Shown here: positions 6,720 to 14,749 of the stretch, in pieces
Numbering within the stretch: the first letter of the stretch is position 1
Layout: each line of letters opens with the position of its first letter
Assembly (NCBI GenBank): GCA_902384555.1
Contig: CABMCD010000021.1
Coordinates: forward strand, 1-45,560
DNA: 45,560 bases
Source of the DNA: an uncultured archaeon
GTDB lineage: Archaea > Micrarchaeota > Micrarchaeia > Anstonellales > Anstonellaceae
Reading direction: 5' to 3'
Notes under the pieces: model-generated
What the model saw: the letters and a program-made list of their open reading frames with translations, nothing else
The model's database searches: none
Told to the model about the DNA's origin: nothing
Translations under genes and position numbers: made by a program

Positions 6720-7232
6720 ATGCCGCTGATGGTGGAACGCATTGAGCAGGGCACGGTCATCGACCGCGTGGAGGCGTTTGCCGGCATTCACGTATTGGAA
6801 ATCCTCAAGCTGGTGCCGCCCGCCTCCCTGCCCGCGCACGAGGAATCCAAATCCGACAAGGCCGCCAAGGCCCGCTCCTCTACCCTCAAAATCGACCGCG
6901 AACATCGCATCGCGCTGGTCATCAACGTGCCCTCGCGCCACATGGGCCGCAAGGACATCCTCAAAATCGAAGGACGGGAAATCAAGCCGGTCGAGGCCAA
7001 CAAAATCGCCCTCATCTCCCCCCGCGCGCGCCTCAACGTGATTCGCGGCGGCAAGGTGGTGCAGAAATCGGACGTGAAGCTGCCCGCCAAGCTGGAGGAC
7101 ATCGCGGCCTGCCCCAACCCCTCCTGCATCAGCCGCCTCGAGCGCGAGGCCAGCATCTTTACCACCGAGAAAGGCCGCCTGCGCTGCCTCTATTGCGAGC
7201 GGCTGTTCTCCACCTATGAATTGGTGGTGTGA
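6720..7232 (+). CDS. pyrI: Aspartate carbamoyltransferase, regulatory chain
   Basis: 170 residues. The regulatory chain binds nucleotides in its N-terminal domain and docks on PyrB through a C-terminal zinc domain. The four zinc cysteines are visible at 131, 136, 156 and 159 (CPNPSC and CLYC). The N-terminal half has the usual IDRVEAFAGIHVLEIL and HRIALVINVPSRHMGRKDIL. An insert of about 15 Ser/Lys/Ala residues (about 38-54) is longer than usual. The gene starts one base after the pyrB stop. Confidence 0.96.
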   Translation: MPLMVERIEQGTVIDRVEAFAGIHVLEILKLVPPASLPAHEESKSDKAAKARSSTLKIDREHRIALVINVPSRHMGRKDILKIEGREIKPVEANKIALISPRARLNVIRGGKVVQKSDVKLPAKLEDIAACPNPSCISRLEREASIFTTEKGRLRCLYCERLFSTYELVV

Positions 7233-8669
7233 TTGGGGAGAGCCATCCTCTTGTTTTTCCTGCTGGTTTTGGCTGTTTCCATCTTTCATGCCGCCCCGCT
7301 CTCCGATTTTCCCGACCATGCGTGGATGCGCCAAGCCAATGCGGGCGCAGTCGCCCTCTCGCCGGTTTCCACGCCGCCCGATTGGGTGCATCCCATGAAA
7401 CCGACGGTGGACCAGCCGATTGAATGGGCCTTTGTCGAGCTCAGCCCGGCCAGCCCTTCAGTAGAGGACCGTGTTTCCAATCTTCACGTGCCCGTATTTT
7501 TCTGGATGTGGGGCGAGCGCCACGCTTCCACTCTGAGCGATACCTATGTCATCGACCCCGAATGCGGCGCCTCCACCATTTCCATCAGCGAATTCGGCGC
7601 GCCGCGCGTGGAGGGCACGCTCGTCTGGTCGTTGGCCGGCCAGTCCGCCTCCCAGTCTTTTGATTCGCATTCGGCCCAGCCGGTCCAGAGCCCGCTGCCC
7701 AACTCCTCTTGGCAGAATTTGAACACCACTCAAGGCGAAAATGGCTCGGCTATCTTGCCTCCGCTCTTGATTTCCATGCAGGGGCGGGTGGTGGTGCCCT
7801 ACATGCAGGAGCGCGAGGAGCACTATTTGGTCACCTACACCGATTCACACGGCAACACCGTGTCGCATTGTGAAACCAATTTCGTCAGCCAGCTGGTGGA
7901 TTACAGCCTGTCGGTGGGCTCGCAGCGCGCGTACGGGGTGGAGCATGGCGAGCCGCTTTTTCTCAAATTAAGGCCGGCCGACCGCGAACAGCTATCGCCC
8001 TCCTCCATCTTCGAGCGCGCCGATATTTCCAACCGCCGTCCCTATGAATCCGATTTGGCGCTGGGCTCAGCCCCCATTTCTTCCAGCCGCTATGCGCACT
8101 ATGCGCTGGAAAAAGACAGCGCCGGATTTTGGAGCATCACCCGAAAAGAAATAACCGGGGCCGACACGCAATGGAAGCCCGCCCCGCCCGGCAGCCGCGC
8201 GCCCAACTCCAACGCTCCGCTCTTCCCCCCTTCCCTCTCGGTCAATTCCACCGACCGCTTCCTGCAGCCCGCCGAGCTGGATGCCGCCAACCGCTCGTAT
8301 GCTTACCAGTATTTCCAAGGCCTGCATTACCCCTTCCCGCTGGGGCCCTCCACGCTCGTGCTGCGCTGGAGCGATGACTTCATGGACAATTGGAGCGCCT
8401 CCTTCCCCCTGCTCACCCACGCGCCGGCCGCCATTGTGGGGGTGGAGGCGTCAAACGCCCGCGCACAAATCGCCGACGTCCGCGCCGCGGCTCCCCCTGC
8501 AAATGCCCAAAACCAGACGGGTTTGCTCCAAGCGTCCCTGCCCGTTTCCCAAAATTGGCGGGACACCTCTGCCTCTTTCTTCCCGCCCGGCCTTCTGCCG
8601 CTGGGAATCGGGACGATTTTCATCGCCGCCTTGGGCCTGTGGCTGGCGCTGCGCCTGCGCGGAAAATAA
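7233..8669 (+). CDS. Secreted, membrane-anchored hypothetical protein
   Basis: 478 residues from a TTG start that directly follows the pyrI stop; GGTGG at the end of pyrI can serve as its ribosome site. Residues 2-20 are a signal peptide or N-terminal anchor (ILLFFLLVLAVSIFHAA). Residues 456-474 form a transmembrane helix (LGIGTIFIAALGLWLAL) followed by a short basic tail, so the bulk lies outside the cell. The ectodomain is rich in Ser, Pro and aromatic residues, with several N-x-S/T sites. Two cysteines, near 110 and 212, could form a disulfide. No family was recognised. Why it sits behind pyrBI is unclear. Confidence 0.8.
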   Translation: MGRAILLFFLLVLAVSIFHAAPLSDFPDHAWMRQANAGAVALSPVSTPPDWVHPMKPTVDQPIEWAFVELSPASPSVEDRVSNLHVPVFFWMWGERHASTLSDTYVIDPECGASTISISEFGAPRVEGTLVWSLAGQSASQSFDSHSAQPVQSPLPNSSWQNLNTTQGENGSAILPPLLISMQGRVVVPYMQEREEHYLVTYTDSHGNTVSHCETNFVSQLVDYSLSVGSQRAYGVEHGEPLFLKLRPADREQLSPSSIFERADISNRRPYESDLALGSAPISSSRYAHYALEKDSAGFWSITRKEITGADTQWKPAPPGSRAPNSNAPLFPPSLSVNSTDRFLQPAELDAANRSYAYQYFQGLHYPFPLGPSTLVLRWSDDFMDNWSASFPLLTHAPAAIVGVEASNARAQIADVRAAAPPANAQNQTGLLQASLPVSQNWRDTSASFFPPGLLPLGIGTIFIAALGLWLALRLRGK

Positions 8670-8676
8670 AGAAAAA

Positions 8677-9294
8677 TCAGCAATTCCAGTCCTTGGCGAT
8701 TTGGGCCAGCCGCGCCGCGGCCGCGTCCAGCGTCTCGTCCTTCTTGTGGGGCTTGCTGTTGATGCCCTCGGCCGACACCACCTCGACCGGCGTGAAGCCC
8801 ATGAAGCCGAAGAGCGCTTTCGCAAGCGAAAGCGAATGCTCCATGCTGGACATCGGGCTGCCGCTGTATTCGGCGCCGGACGTGGAGATGATGACGGCCT
8901 TCTTGCCCGGCAGCAGGCCCACATAGCCCTTCTCATTCATGTTCCAGGTGTGGCCCTTGAGCAGGATGCCGTCGAACCAGGCCTTCACCATGGCCGGCAT
9001 GGAGAAATTGTACATGGGGTAGGCCAGCACCACCACGTCCGCCTTTTTCATCATGGAGATGTGGCGGTCGAATCCGGCGAGGGTTTCGGCCTCCGGGGCC
9101 GAGAGCTTCTCGCCCATATAATCGCGCTTGAAGTAGGCCGGCAGGTTGGCCGGGGAGAGGAAGGCCGGCGTGTCCTCGCACAGGTCCAGCACCTCCACTT
9201 CGCCCTTCGCATGGCTCTGGAAGCCCTTGAGCAGCTTGAGGGTGGAGGAGCGCTCGCCGCGGGGCGTGTAGTGCACAATCAGGGTTTTGGTCAT
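8677..9294 (-). CDS. Flavodoxin-fold NAD(P)H oxidoreductase (NQO/azoreductase-like)
   Basis: 205 residues. The N-terminus TLIVHYTPRGERSSTLKLL is the FMN phosphate loop of the Flavodoxin_2 family, and VVLAYPMYNFSMPAMVKAWF (about 88-107) is the highly typical quinone reductase/azoreductase block. It should reduce quinones or azo and nitro compounds with NAD(P)H through FMN. It has its own promoter with a perfect inverted repeat at 9309-9326, which suggests control by a repressor, perhaps one sensing electrophiles or redox state (inference). Confidence 0.9.
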   Translation of the reverse strand: MTKTLIVHYTPRGERSSTLKLLKGFQSHAKGEVEVLDLCEDTPAFLSPANLPAYFKRDYMGEKLSAPEAETLAGFDRHISMMKKADVVVLAYPMYNFSMPAMVKAWFDGILLKGHTWNMNEKGYVGLLPGKKAVIISTSGAEYSGSPMSSMEHSLSLAKALFGFMGFTPVEVVSAEGINSKPHKKDETLDAAAARLAQIAKDWNC

Positions 9295-9308
9295 ACAATC
9301 ACCATCTA

Positions 9309-9326
9309 ATATCGTATGTGCGATAT
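9309..9326. promoter_or_regulatory. Inverted repeat, candidate operator of the oxidoreductase gene
   Basis: ATATCG-TATGTG-CGATAT, perfect 6-bp arms. It lies just downstream of a TATA box (9337-9347, minus strand) and spans the expected transcription start near 9317, where a bound repressor would block the polymerase. Confidence 0.5.
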
Positions 9327-9336
9327 ATGAAATGGG

Positions 9337-9347
9337 ATTAATATAAC
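9337..9347 (-). promoter_or_regulatory. TATA box of the oxidoreductase gene
   Basis: Minus strand reads GTTATATTAAT, 48 nt before the ATG at 9294. Confidence 0.5.
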
Positions 9348-9423
9348 TAACTGAAAAGAAGCGGGGGGCCGAAGGGAGCCGGCAGCGTGCGTATGGGGGG
9401 CACGAAGCTGCCGTTCGGGCTCA

Positions 9424-10947
9424 CTACTTGTAGAGCGCGCGGTTCAGGTCGGCCGTGTTGTTGGTGAGGCAGGTCACCACCACTTGGCGGGCCGCGTCGG
9501 GCTGTTGGGGGTCGGTGGGGTGGCCCGCCACCCACGTCCGCACGCTGCCCGCCGGCTGGATTTTGCGGAATTCGGCCAGATACCACAGGTTGGCCCGGCG
9601 GTTTTCGTCCAGCGGCCCCTCGGCCGGCCGGTTGTAGTCCGGCAGCGCCGTGTCCGGCATCACCAGCGTCAAATCCATGTTAAATCCGGGAATCTGCCGG
9701 CGCGCCTTGTCCACGAACGCCACCACCGCATCGGCCGCCGGCTGGTTGAGCAGCAGGTTTCCGCCGTCGGTGTAAATGACCACGTTGAGGTGCGTCATGC
9801 CCGCTTTCTGCATGTTGCCGATGATTTCTTCTCCGCGCGCGCCGAAGATGCTGACGAAGGTGCCGGGCAGGTTGTCATTGTCCTCGCTCCCGCCGTTGGT
9901 GCCGTCAAAGGCCATCTGCTCGACCATGACTTTGTCCTTCACCCGCTTTTCCTGCCGCAGTTTTTGCAGCAATTGCTGGCCCTGCCCCGAAAAGTGTATC
10001 AGGCTGGTGGAGGTGTCGTAGGCATACACCATGTAGGCCTCGCTGCTGCGCACTTTCTCCTCGTCCGTTTTCTCCTGCGGCTCTTCCTTTTTGGGAAGCG
10101 GTTTGTCCTTGCGAACCGATATGGTGACCGTGCGCATGTTCTCGAAAATCTTGCGGATGGTGCCGTGGTTCTCGTAGTCCGGGCACATGAATTCCATGCC
10201 GCCCAATTCCCGTGCCGCCGCCTGCGCCTCGGCCAGGTTTCCATGGGCCAGCGCGCGGAGCAGGTCGGTCCGGCCCCCCAATGCAGCCAGCAGGTTCGGC
10301 TCGCCGTCCGCAAACAGCCGGGTGCCGTTTCCGTCCTGCGCCATGTCGCGCAGATAAGCCTGCACGGCTTGGAGGTTGGAGGCATTCAATTCGTCCGCCA
10401 GCTGCGTGCCGGTGAGGGCGATGCGAACCACTTCGGTTTTGCCCGGATAGCGCGCATCTAGCTTTTGTTTGAGCGTCCGCGAGATTTGCGCGTTGACCTC
10501 CTCTTTTTCCAGATTCTCGCGCGTGACGTAGGCCACCACCACGCCGCCGGGAGTCTTTTGCGCCTCCTGCACGATGGCGTCCATGCTGGCCAAATCCTTG
10601 GGGTTGTGGATGATGTCGCGCCGGAACGTCTTGACGGGCGTCCAGGGATTGTCCGGCCCCGGAGCGGGGCTGGGGAGCATGTTCAATCCGGTCTTGGAAA
10701 TTTTGGAGGCCGGCGTTTTCTGCACCTCGGCCGGGCTGCTCGAACCGGCTTCGGCCGGATTGTTTGGAACTTTTTTCAGGGGCTTGCTCCAATTCGTGGC
10801 GACGGGCTTGGGCTGCGGAATCGGTTTGCTCTCCGTCTCCGGCTTGCTTTTCGGGTTCTGCTTCTGCCCCTCCAACTCCTTCATCTGCTCGTTTATGGTC
10901 TTGAGGCGCCGGTATTGGAATACGAACATGCGCTTACCCCGTCCCAT
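9424..10947 (-). CDS. VWA-domain protein with Pro/Lys-rich N-terminal linker
   Basis: 507 residues from the ATG at 10947. No database family was recognised, but the C-terminal half shows a metal-ion-dependent adhesion site: DTSTS (about 311-315, form D-x-S-x-S) after a hydrophobic strand, and VVIYTDGG (about 389-396). That is the von Willebrand A pattern. Residues 1-30 are basic and helical; 30-110 are Pro/Lys/Ser-rich and probably disordered; 110-260 form an Ala-rich helical domain. There is no signal peptide or membrane helix, so it is likely cytoplasmic. The start overlaps the end of the DHH nuclease gene by 14 nt, so the two are translationally coupled. A later ATG at 10929 is also possible. 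Confidence 0.7.
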   Translation of the reverse strand: MGRGKRMFVFQYRRLKTINEQMKELEGQKQNPKSKPETESKPIPQPKPVATNWSKPLKKVPNNPAEAGSSSPAEVQKTPASKISKTGLNMLPSPAPGPDNPWTPVKTFRRDIIHNPKDLASMDAIVQEAQKTPGGVVVAYVTRENLEKEEVNAQISRTLKQKLDARYPGKTEVVRIALTGTQLADELNASNLQAVQAYLRDMAQDGNGTRLFADGEPNLLAALGGRTDLLRALAHGNLAEAQAAARELGGMEFMCPDYENHGTIRKIFENMRTVTISVRKDKPLPKKEEPQEKTDEEKVRSSEAYMVYAYDTSTSLIHFSGQGQQLLQKLRQEKRVKDKVMVEQMAFDGTNGGSEDNDNLPGTFVSIFGARGEEIIGNMQKAGMTHLNVVIYTDGGNLLLNQPAADAVVAFVDKARRQIPGFNMDLTLVMPDTALPDYNRPAEGPLDENRRANLWYLAEFRKIQPAGSVRTWVAGHPTDPQQPDAARQVVVTCLTNNTADLNRALYK

Positions 10948-12412
10948 CACTTTTCTTCGCGCTTCCCGCTTCCTTGCTCCCTTCCAGCTGCTTTTCGATG
11001 ATTTGGGAGAATAGGCTCAAAAACTCATCTAGGCGCTCGGGCGCCACGCCGGCTCCGGCCGCGATGGCGTGCCCGCCGCCCGCCCCGCCCGTCTGCGCGC
11101 AGGCCTCGCGCAGCGCGAGGCCCAAATTCAATCCTTGGCTCACGAGGCGCTTGGTGCCGCGCGTCGAAATCTTGATTTTCCCCTGCGCGTCCAGCGCGAT
11201 GGCAAGGATGGGCTTCTGCCGCCCGCCCGGATAGAGCATGCCGGCCACCACGCCGATGATGCCGTCCTCAATCACCCCTCTTCCGTCCAGAAAGAGGAAC
11301 GGCCCCCAGTCGCGCACGCTCTTGTAGGCAAATTCCACGCCCTCGCGCAGCAGCCGGCGGTGCAGGGCGAGCAGCGCGGTGCCTTTTTCCAATGCGCCGG
11401 GCCGGCCGAGGCAAATGTCAATGCCCAGCTGCGGCTGCTCGTGCCGCCCGCAGGCGTTCATGAGGGTGGAAAATTCGCCGGCCTCATAGAGTTCGGGCGT
11501 GTTCATGTGGCGGGGAAAGAGGTAGATTTCACCCACTAATTTGGAGGCCGGCACCCGCCCCCCGTTCACTTCGGCCAGATGCACGGCCAGCGCGCCCACC
11601 AGCTGTTTTTTCTCATCCACCGAAAGCTCGTGGTAGGTTTTCCATTTCGCGCGTGAGCCGATGTCCTCGCTTTTTTCAGGCGAGCCCGGTGCTTGCGCCG
11701 GCCTCGCATTGCTCATTCCTTCTTTTTTTCCGAACTGGGGCCCGATGCCCTCCAAGAATGCGGCGCAGCGCTCCTCATGCCCGCTAAGCCCCGGCAAATA
11801 CGGGTCGTCGGCATAAGCCAAGAGCTGGGGCAGCGGGCGGCTGATGCGGCCGTATAGTTTGAGGTCAATGGGCGCCTGCACGATGCCCTCCTTCTCGAGC
11901 ATGTGCAAAAGCATTCGGTTGGGGCCATGCAGCGGGGCTTGGATGTCGCCCACCGCGCCCACAATCGCCGCTTCGGGCAGGGTGCGCAGGCTCCAATACG
12001 CGGTGCTGGCTCCGCACAATTCGGTGCCGCCGTCAATTCCGAAGAGGTGGGGGTTGAGCTGCAGGCGCGAAGTCGGAACCGGCTGGTGATGGTCGAAGAT
12101 GACCACTTCCCCTGCCAGCTCTTCCACGCCCGCATGGCCTCCACCCAAATCGGTGAAAACAAGCTCTTTTTCGTTTTTCACCTCTTCGAGCACGGCGTCA
12201 TCGAGTTTGCGGATGGTCTTGTTGGAGGAGGGAATTCCATTGGCTTCACAAAAGGCCGCCACAATGGAACCGGAGGTGATGCCGTCGCAATCGTAGTGGT
12301 TGACAATGAGGGGGCGCTTCATGCGCGCGACCGCCTCGCGGCACTCGTCCGCGCGCGCAAGGAATTCGTCCCAGCGCGCGGGGGGAGAAGGGGGCTCGGC
12401 AGACGGCTCCAT
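10934..12412 (-). CDS. DHH-family nuclease, archaeal RecJ-like (GAN type)
   Basis: 492 residues. Motif I is NHYDCDGITSG (about 37-47), motif II FTDLGGG, and motif III FDHHQP with the DHH triad; the C-terminal DHHA1 domain ends in GGGHAIAAGAG. These residues bind Mn and cut single-stranded nucleic acid. In archaea such proteins pair with GINS in the replication complex or act as RNA exonucleases; sequence alone does not choose. The ATG at 12412 has a TATA box 26 nt upstream and a GGAG in between, so it was preferred over the upstream in-frame ATG at 12478. The next gene, a VWA protein, overlaps its stop. Confidence 0.9.
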   Translation of the reverse strand: MEPSAEPPSPPARWDEFLARADECREAVARMKRPLIVNHYDCDGITSGSIVAAFCEANGIPSSNKTIRKLDDAVLEEVKNEKELVFTDLGGGHAGVEELAGEVVIFDHHQPVPTSRLQLNPHLFGIDGGTELCGASTAYWSLRTLPEAAIVGAVGDIQAPLHGPNRMLLHMLEKEGIVQAPIDLKLYGRISRPLPQLLAYADDPYLPGLSGHEERCAAFLEGIGPQFGKKEGMSNARPAQAPGSPEKSEDIGSRAKWKTYHELSVDEKKQLVGALAVHLAEVNGGRVPASKLVGEIYLFPRHMNTPELYEAGEFSTLMNACGRHEQPQLGIDICLGRPGALEKGTALLALHRRLLREGVEFAYKSVRDWGPFLFLDGRGVIEDGIIGVVAGMLYPGGRQKPILAIALDAQGKIKISTRGTKRLVSQGLNLGLALREACAQTGGAGGGHAIAAGAGVAPERLDEFLSLFSQIIEKQLEGSKEAGSAKKSDGTG

Positions 12413-12433
12413 CGGCACTATCTCCTCATTCTT

Positions 12434-12442
12434 CTTTTTATG
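12434..12442 (-). promoter_or_regulatory. TATA box of the DHH nuclease gene
   Basis: Minus strand reads CATAAAAAG, centred 26 nt from the ATG at 12412, giving a leaderless or nearly leaderless mRNA. Confidence 0.5.
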
Positions 12443-12480
12443 TCCGAGCGTGGGGCGTTTCCGCCACTCCGGCCTCATTG

Positions 12481-12488
12481 TTTATTAG
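12481..12488 (+). promoter_or_regulatory. TATA box of tRNA-Ala
   Basis: TTTATTAG centred 28 nt before the tRNA 5' end. Confidence 0.5.
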
Positions 12489-12512
12489 CTCCCATTGCCG
12501 CATTTTCTATGC

Positions 12513-12584
12513 GGGCTTGTGGCGCAGCGGTAGCGCGCCTGCTTTGCAAGCAGGAGGTCGAGGGTTCGAATCCCTCCAAGTCCA
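12513..12584 (+). tRNA. tRNA-Ala, anticodon UGC
   Basis: 72 nt without intron. Acceptor GGGCTTG (12513-12519) pairs with CAAGTCC (12577-12583), including the G3-U70 wobble pair that marks alanine tRNAs, followed by A. The D arm is GCGC/GCGC, the anticodon stem CCTGC/GCAGG with loop TTTGCAA, and the T arm GAGGG-TTCGAAT-CCCTC. It is followed by the same trailer element seen behind tRNA-Ile. Confidence 0.97.
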
Positions 12585-12663
12585 ATCCCATATGGGGAAC
12601 ATACGAATTATCTCTGTCCCCCTGAGGGTTTCACCCCCTACAAATTACCTAATGGCTGTTTTT
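12585..12663 (+). ncRNA. Conserved tRNA-trailer element, copy B
   Basis: Begins right after tRNA-Ala and ends in T5, 79 nt, the same length as copy A at 5685-5763. It shares CCC-N-TA-N-GGGGAAC, a 15-nt spacer, GTCCCCCTGA, GGG-Y-TTCACCCCCT, AATTAC and the final GTTTTT. The spacer sequences differ while their length is kept, as expected for a stem-loop in which GGGGA pairs with TCCCC. Role unknown. Confidence 0.6.
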
Positions 12664-12718
12664 GGCTTTCACTCCCTACGCTTTTCACAAGACGTCGGAA
12701 AGGCGGCCGGAAACGCTC

Positions 12719-12756
12719 TTTTAAGGTTTCCCCCCCAACTCGTCGCCTTAAGGCGA
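12719..12756 (+). promoter_or_regulatory. TATA box plus 14-bp palindrome before the HEAT-repeat gene
   Basis: TTTTAAGG (12719-12726) is a TATA-like box. TCGCCTTAAGGCGA (12743-12756) is a perfect 14-bp palindrome at the expected transcription start, ending 4 nt before the ATG at 12761. It could be an operator or a hairpin at the 5' end of the mRNA. Confidence 0.45.
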
Positions 12757-12760
12757 TTGA

Positions 12761-14422
12761 ATGAGCGAGCGCAAAGGCAGCAGGGGGGCGGCGGCCGCAT
12801 CGGCATCTGGCCAGGCCCACCTCCCGCCCGCGCCCACCTCCGCGCAGGACGAGAGCGCCCGCATCGACAAGCTGGTTTCGCTCACTTATGATTCCAACCC
12901 CGAGGTCCGCCGCTCCGCCGCCCGCGAGCTGGCCAAAATCGATGACCCGCGCGCCGTCTTCGCCCTGCTCGAATTGGGGGCCGACAAGGACCCCGGCGTG
13001 CAGGACATGGCCCGCTCCTCCCTCGACCACTTCAAGGGCGAGGAGAAGGAAACCCTCGTCTCACTGGAAAAAATCTTCGAGGCCCGCCAGGAGGGCAAGC
13101 CCCTGCCGGCCGACATGGCCGAGACGCGCCAGAAGCTGATGCCCAGCCTCGAGCGCCTCTTCTCCAAAAACAAGGCCGCGCGCGAGAAGCTCATGCCATC
13201 CATTGAGAAATTGTTTTCCTGGATGCCGGCCAGCTCGGCCGGCGGCCATCCGGACAGCGCTTCGCCCTTGCCGTCGTCCCCCTCTTCCGCCGCCCCTGTC
13301 CAGCCCGGCGCCTCGCGCTCATCCTTTGAGCAGGTGGCCACCGCGCACATGACCGACGAGGAGAAGGAAGAGGCGGTCGCTTCCCGCGAAGCCTCGCTTT
13401 CACGCTCGCCATCCGGAACCGGCCCCTCCAGCCCCCGCGCCGCCTCCGAGCATGGCGCCCCCGGCTCTCCGGCCGGCTCGGACAAGTCCTTCCCCCATCC
13501 CGGCTCGCCTTACGAATCCGCTTCCGGCTCGTCCGACGACGATTCGGACGAGGACGATTCCGATGCCCTGCCGGCTTCGGTTCCCATCTCCGAGCAGCAC
13601 TCCGACCCCTTTGCCGGCGTGCCGGCCATCCGCCACCAGCCCCGCAGCGCGCTGGAGCAGGCCGAGGCGGACGTGGGCGTGCCGGCGCATTTGCGCTCAT
13701 CCGATGAGCTGCGGCGCCTGCGTTTGGGTCATGCCGGGCACGGCGCTTCCGGTTCGCCCTCCGGCGCTTCCCGCTCCATGTCCTCTTCCGCCATGCAGGC
13801 GCGCATGGAGGAAGCCACCAACTTCCCGGTTCCCGAATATTTGCAGCCCAAGGCGCCCTCGCCCACCGCCAGCCTGCCCTCCATGATGGAGGAGGTCCAG
13901 CCCGAGCCGCTGGTGGAGGAGGAAGGCGTGAAAATGCCGCGCCACGCCCTCTACTACTACAAGCTGGCCTATGCCATCGCCATGACGCCGGGCATCAAGG
14001 CCTCTGAAGTGAAAAAGGAGAAGGACCGCCTCGTCAAGGAAGCCAAGGCCGACATCGAGCTGGCCTTCGACTTGGCGGTCAAGCGCACCCATGCCGAGGG
14101 CATCGAGAGCCTCTCCGGCCTCAAGCCGGGCATGAAGAAATTGTCCACTCTTCCGCTGGAAGTGCTGGACAATGTGGTGGTGTCGGTGCCGCACGGCAAG
14201 AAGCTGCTGGCCTACAACCGCATACTCTTGTCGGACGGCAAGCACCAGCTTCCTCTTTACGTGCAGCCCCCCCGTGCGGACGGCATCCGCTCCGGTGATT
14301 TGCTCTCCCTGCGCGATGCGATGGTGGACTATTGGGTGAAATCCAATCCTGCGCCGGGCAGCACGCCGGGCGAGCTGGTGCTGCTCCTGGGCAAGAACGG
14401 ACAGCTGATGGTCACGAAGTAA
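12761..14422 (+). CDS. HEAT-repeat protein with long disordered middle and conserved-looking C-terminal domain
   Basis: 553 residues, no named family recognised. Residues 33-92 contain two HEAT-type helical repeats (YDSNPEVRRSAARELAKI and DKDPGVQDMARSSL), a protein-protein binding scaffold. Residues 150-390 are Ser/Pro/Gly-rich with an acidic patch (SSDDDSDEDDSD) and are probably disordered. Residues about 400-553 form a compact domain: a helical region rich in Tyr and Lys, then beta strands ending in GELVLLLGKNGQLMVTK. There is no signal peptide. The gene stands alone behind its own promoter. An adaptor or scaffold role is a guess from the layout. Confidence 0.75.
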   Translation: MSERKGSRGAAAASASGQAHLPPAPTSAQDESARIDKLVSLTYDSNPEVRRSAARELAKIDDPRAVFALLELGADKDPGVQDMARSSLDHFKGEEKETLVSLEKIFEARQEGKPLPADMAETRQKLMPSLERLFSKNKAAREKLMPSIEKLFSWMPASSAGGHPDSASPLPSSPSSAAPVQPGASRSSFEQVATAHMTDEEKEEAVASREASLSRSPSGTGPSSPRAASEHGAPGSPAGSDKSFPHPGSPYESASGSSDDDSDEDDSDALPASVPISEQHSDPFAGVPAIRHQPRSALEQAEADVGVPAHLRSSDELRRLRLGHAGHGASGSPSGASRSMSSSAMQARMEEATNFPVPEYLQPKAPSPTASLPSMMEEVQPEPLVEEEGVKMPRHALYYYKLAYAIAMTPGIKASEVKKEKDRLVKEAKADIELAFDLAVKRTHAEGIESLSGLKPGMKKLSTLPLEVLDNVVVSVPHGKKLLAYNRILLSDGKHQLPLYVQPPRADGIRSGDLLSLRDAMVDYWVKSNPAPGSTPGELVLLLGKNGQLMVTK

Positions 14423-14431
14423 AACAAGCGC

Positions 14432-14749
14432 CTATTCTTTCTTCTCTTTCTCCGCTGCGCCCGCCGCCTGTTCCTTTTCCTGCACAGGGCTGGCCGCCTT
14501 TTCTTTCCCCTGCGCCGGGGCCGGGACTTTTTCCTCTCCTTTCAGCTGCGCGCGCTCCTTCTCCCGCTCGTGCGCGGAGCGCGCCGCCTTCTTTCTCGCC
14601 CATTCGCCGCGGTCGCTGGCCGGCGCCCGCACGGTCGGCCGGTCCACCTGATGCCAGCCCTTGATGAATTTCATGAACATGTCCGCCGGCCCCACCCACA
14701 GGCGCCGGTCCGCCTTCTCGCATTTGAAATTGAGGCGAAGCAGCAACAT
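14432..14749 (-). CDS. C-terminal half of the LAGLIDADG-like protein, after an in-frame TAG
   Basis: 105 codons in the same frame as the gene at 14750-15100, starting with the ATG that directly follows its TAG stop. The first 40 residues (MLLLRLNFKCEKADRRLW, then ADMFMKFIKGW) look like the end of a LAGLIDADG domain: a helix, a strand pair and a final helix. The rest (about 50-105) is a Lys/Glu/Ala-rich tail like those on other proteins here. It is either the downstream part of one protein made by readthrough, a re-initiated fragment, or the remains of a recently broken gene. The frame shows no other damage. Confidence 0.6.
   Translation of the reverse strand: MLLLRLNFKCEKADRRLWVGPADMFMKFIKGWHQVDRPTVRAPASDRGEWARKKAARSAHEREKERAQLKGEEKVPAPAQGKEKAASPVQEKEQAAGAAEKEKKE

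Noticed and set aside
5685..12663. The two tRNA trailers as attachment-site scars of an integrated element spanning 5.7-12.6 kb
   Set aside because: Attachment repeats normally duplicate the tRNA 3' end itself. Here the tRNAs differ and only the trailers match. The region between holds housekeeping genes (pyrBI, DHH nuclease) and no integrase.
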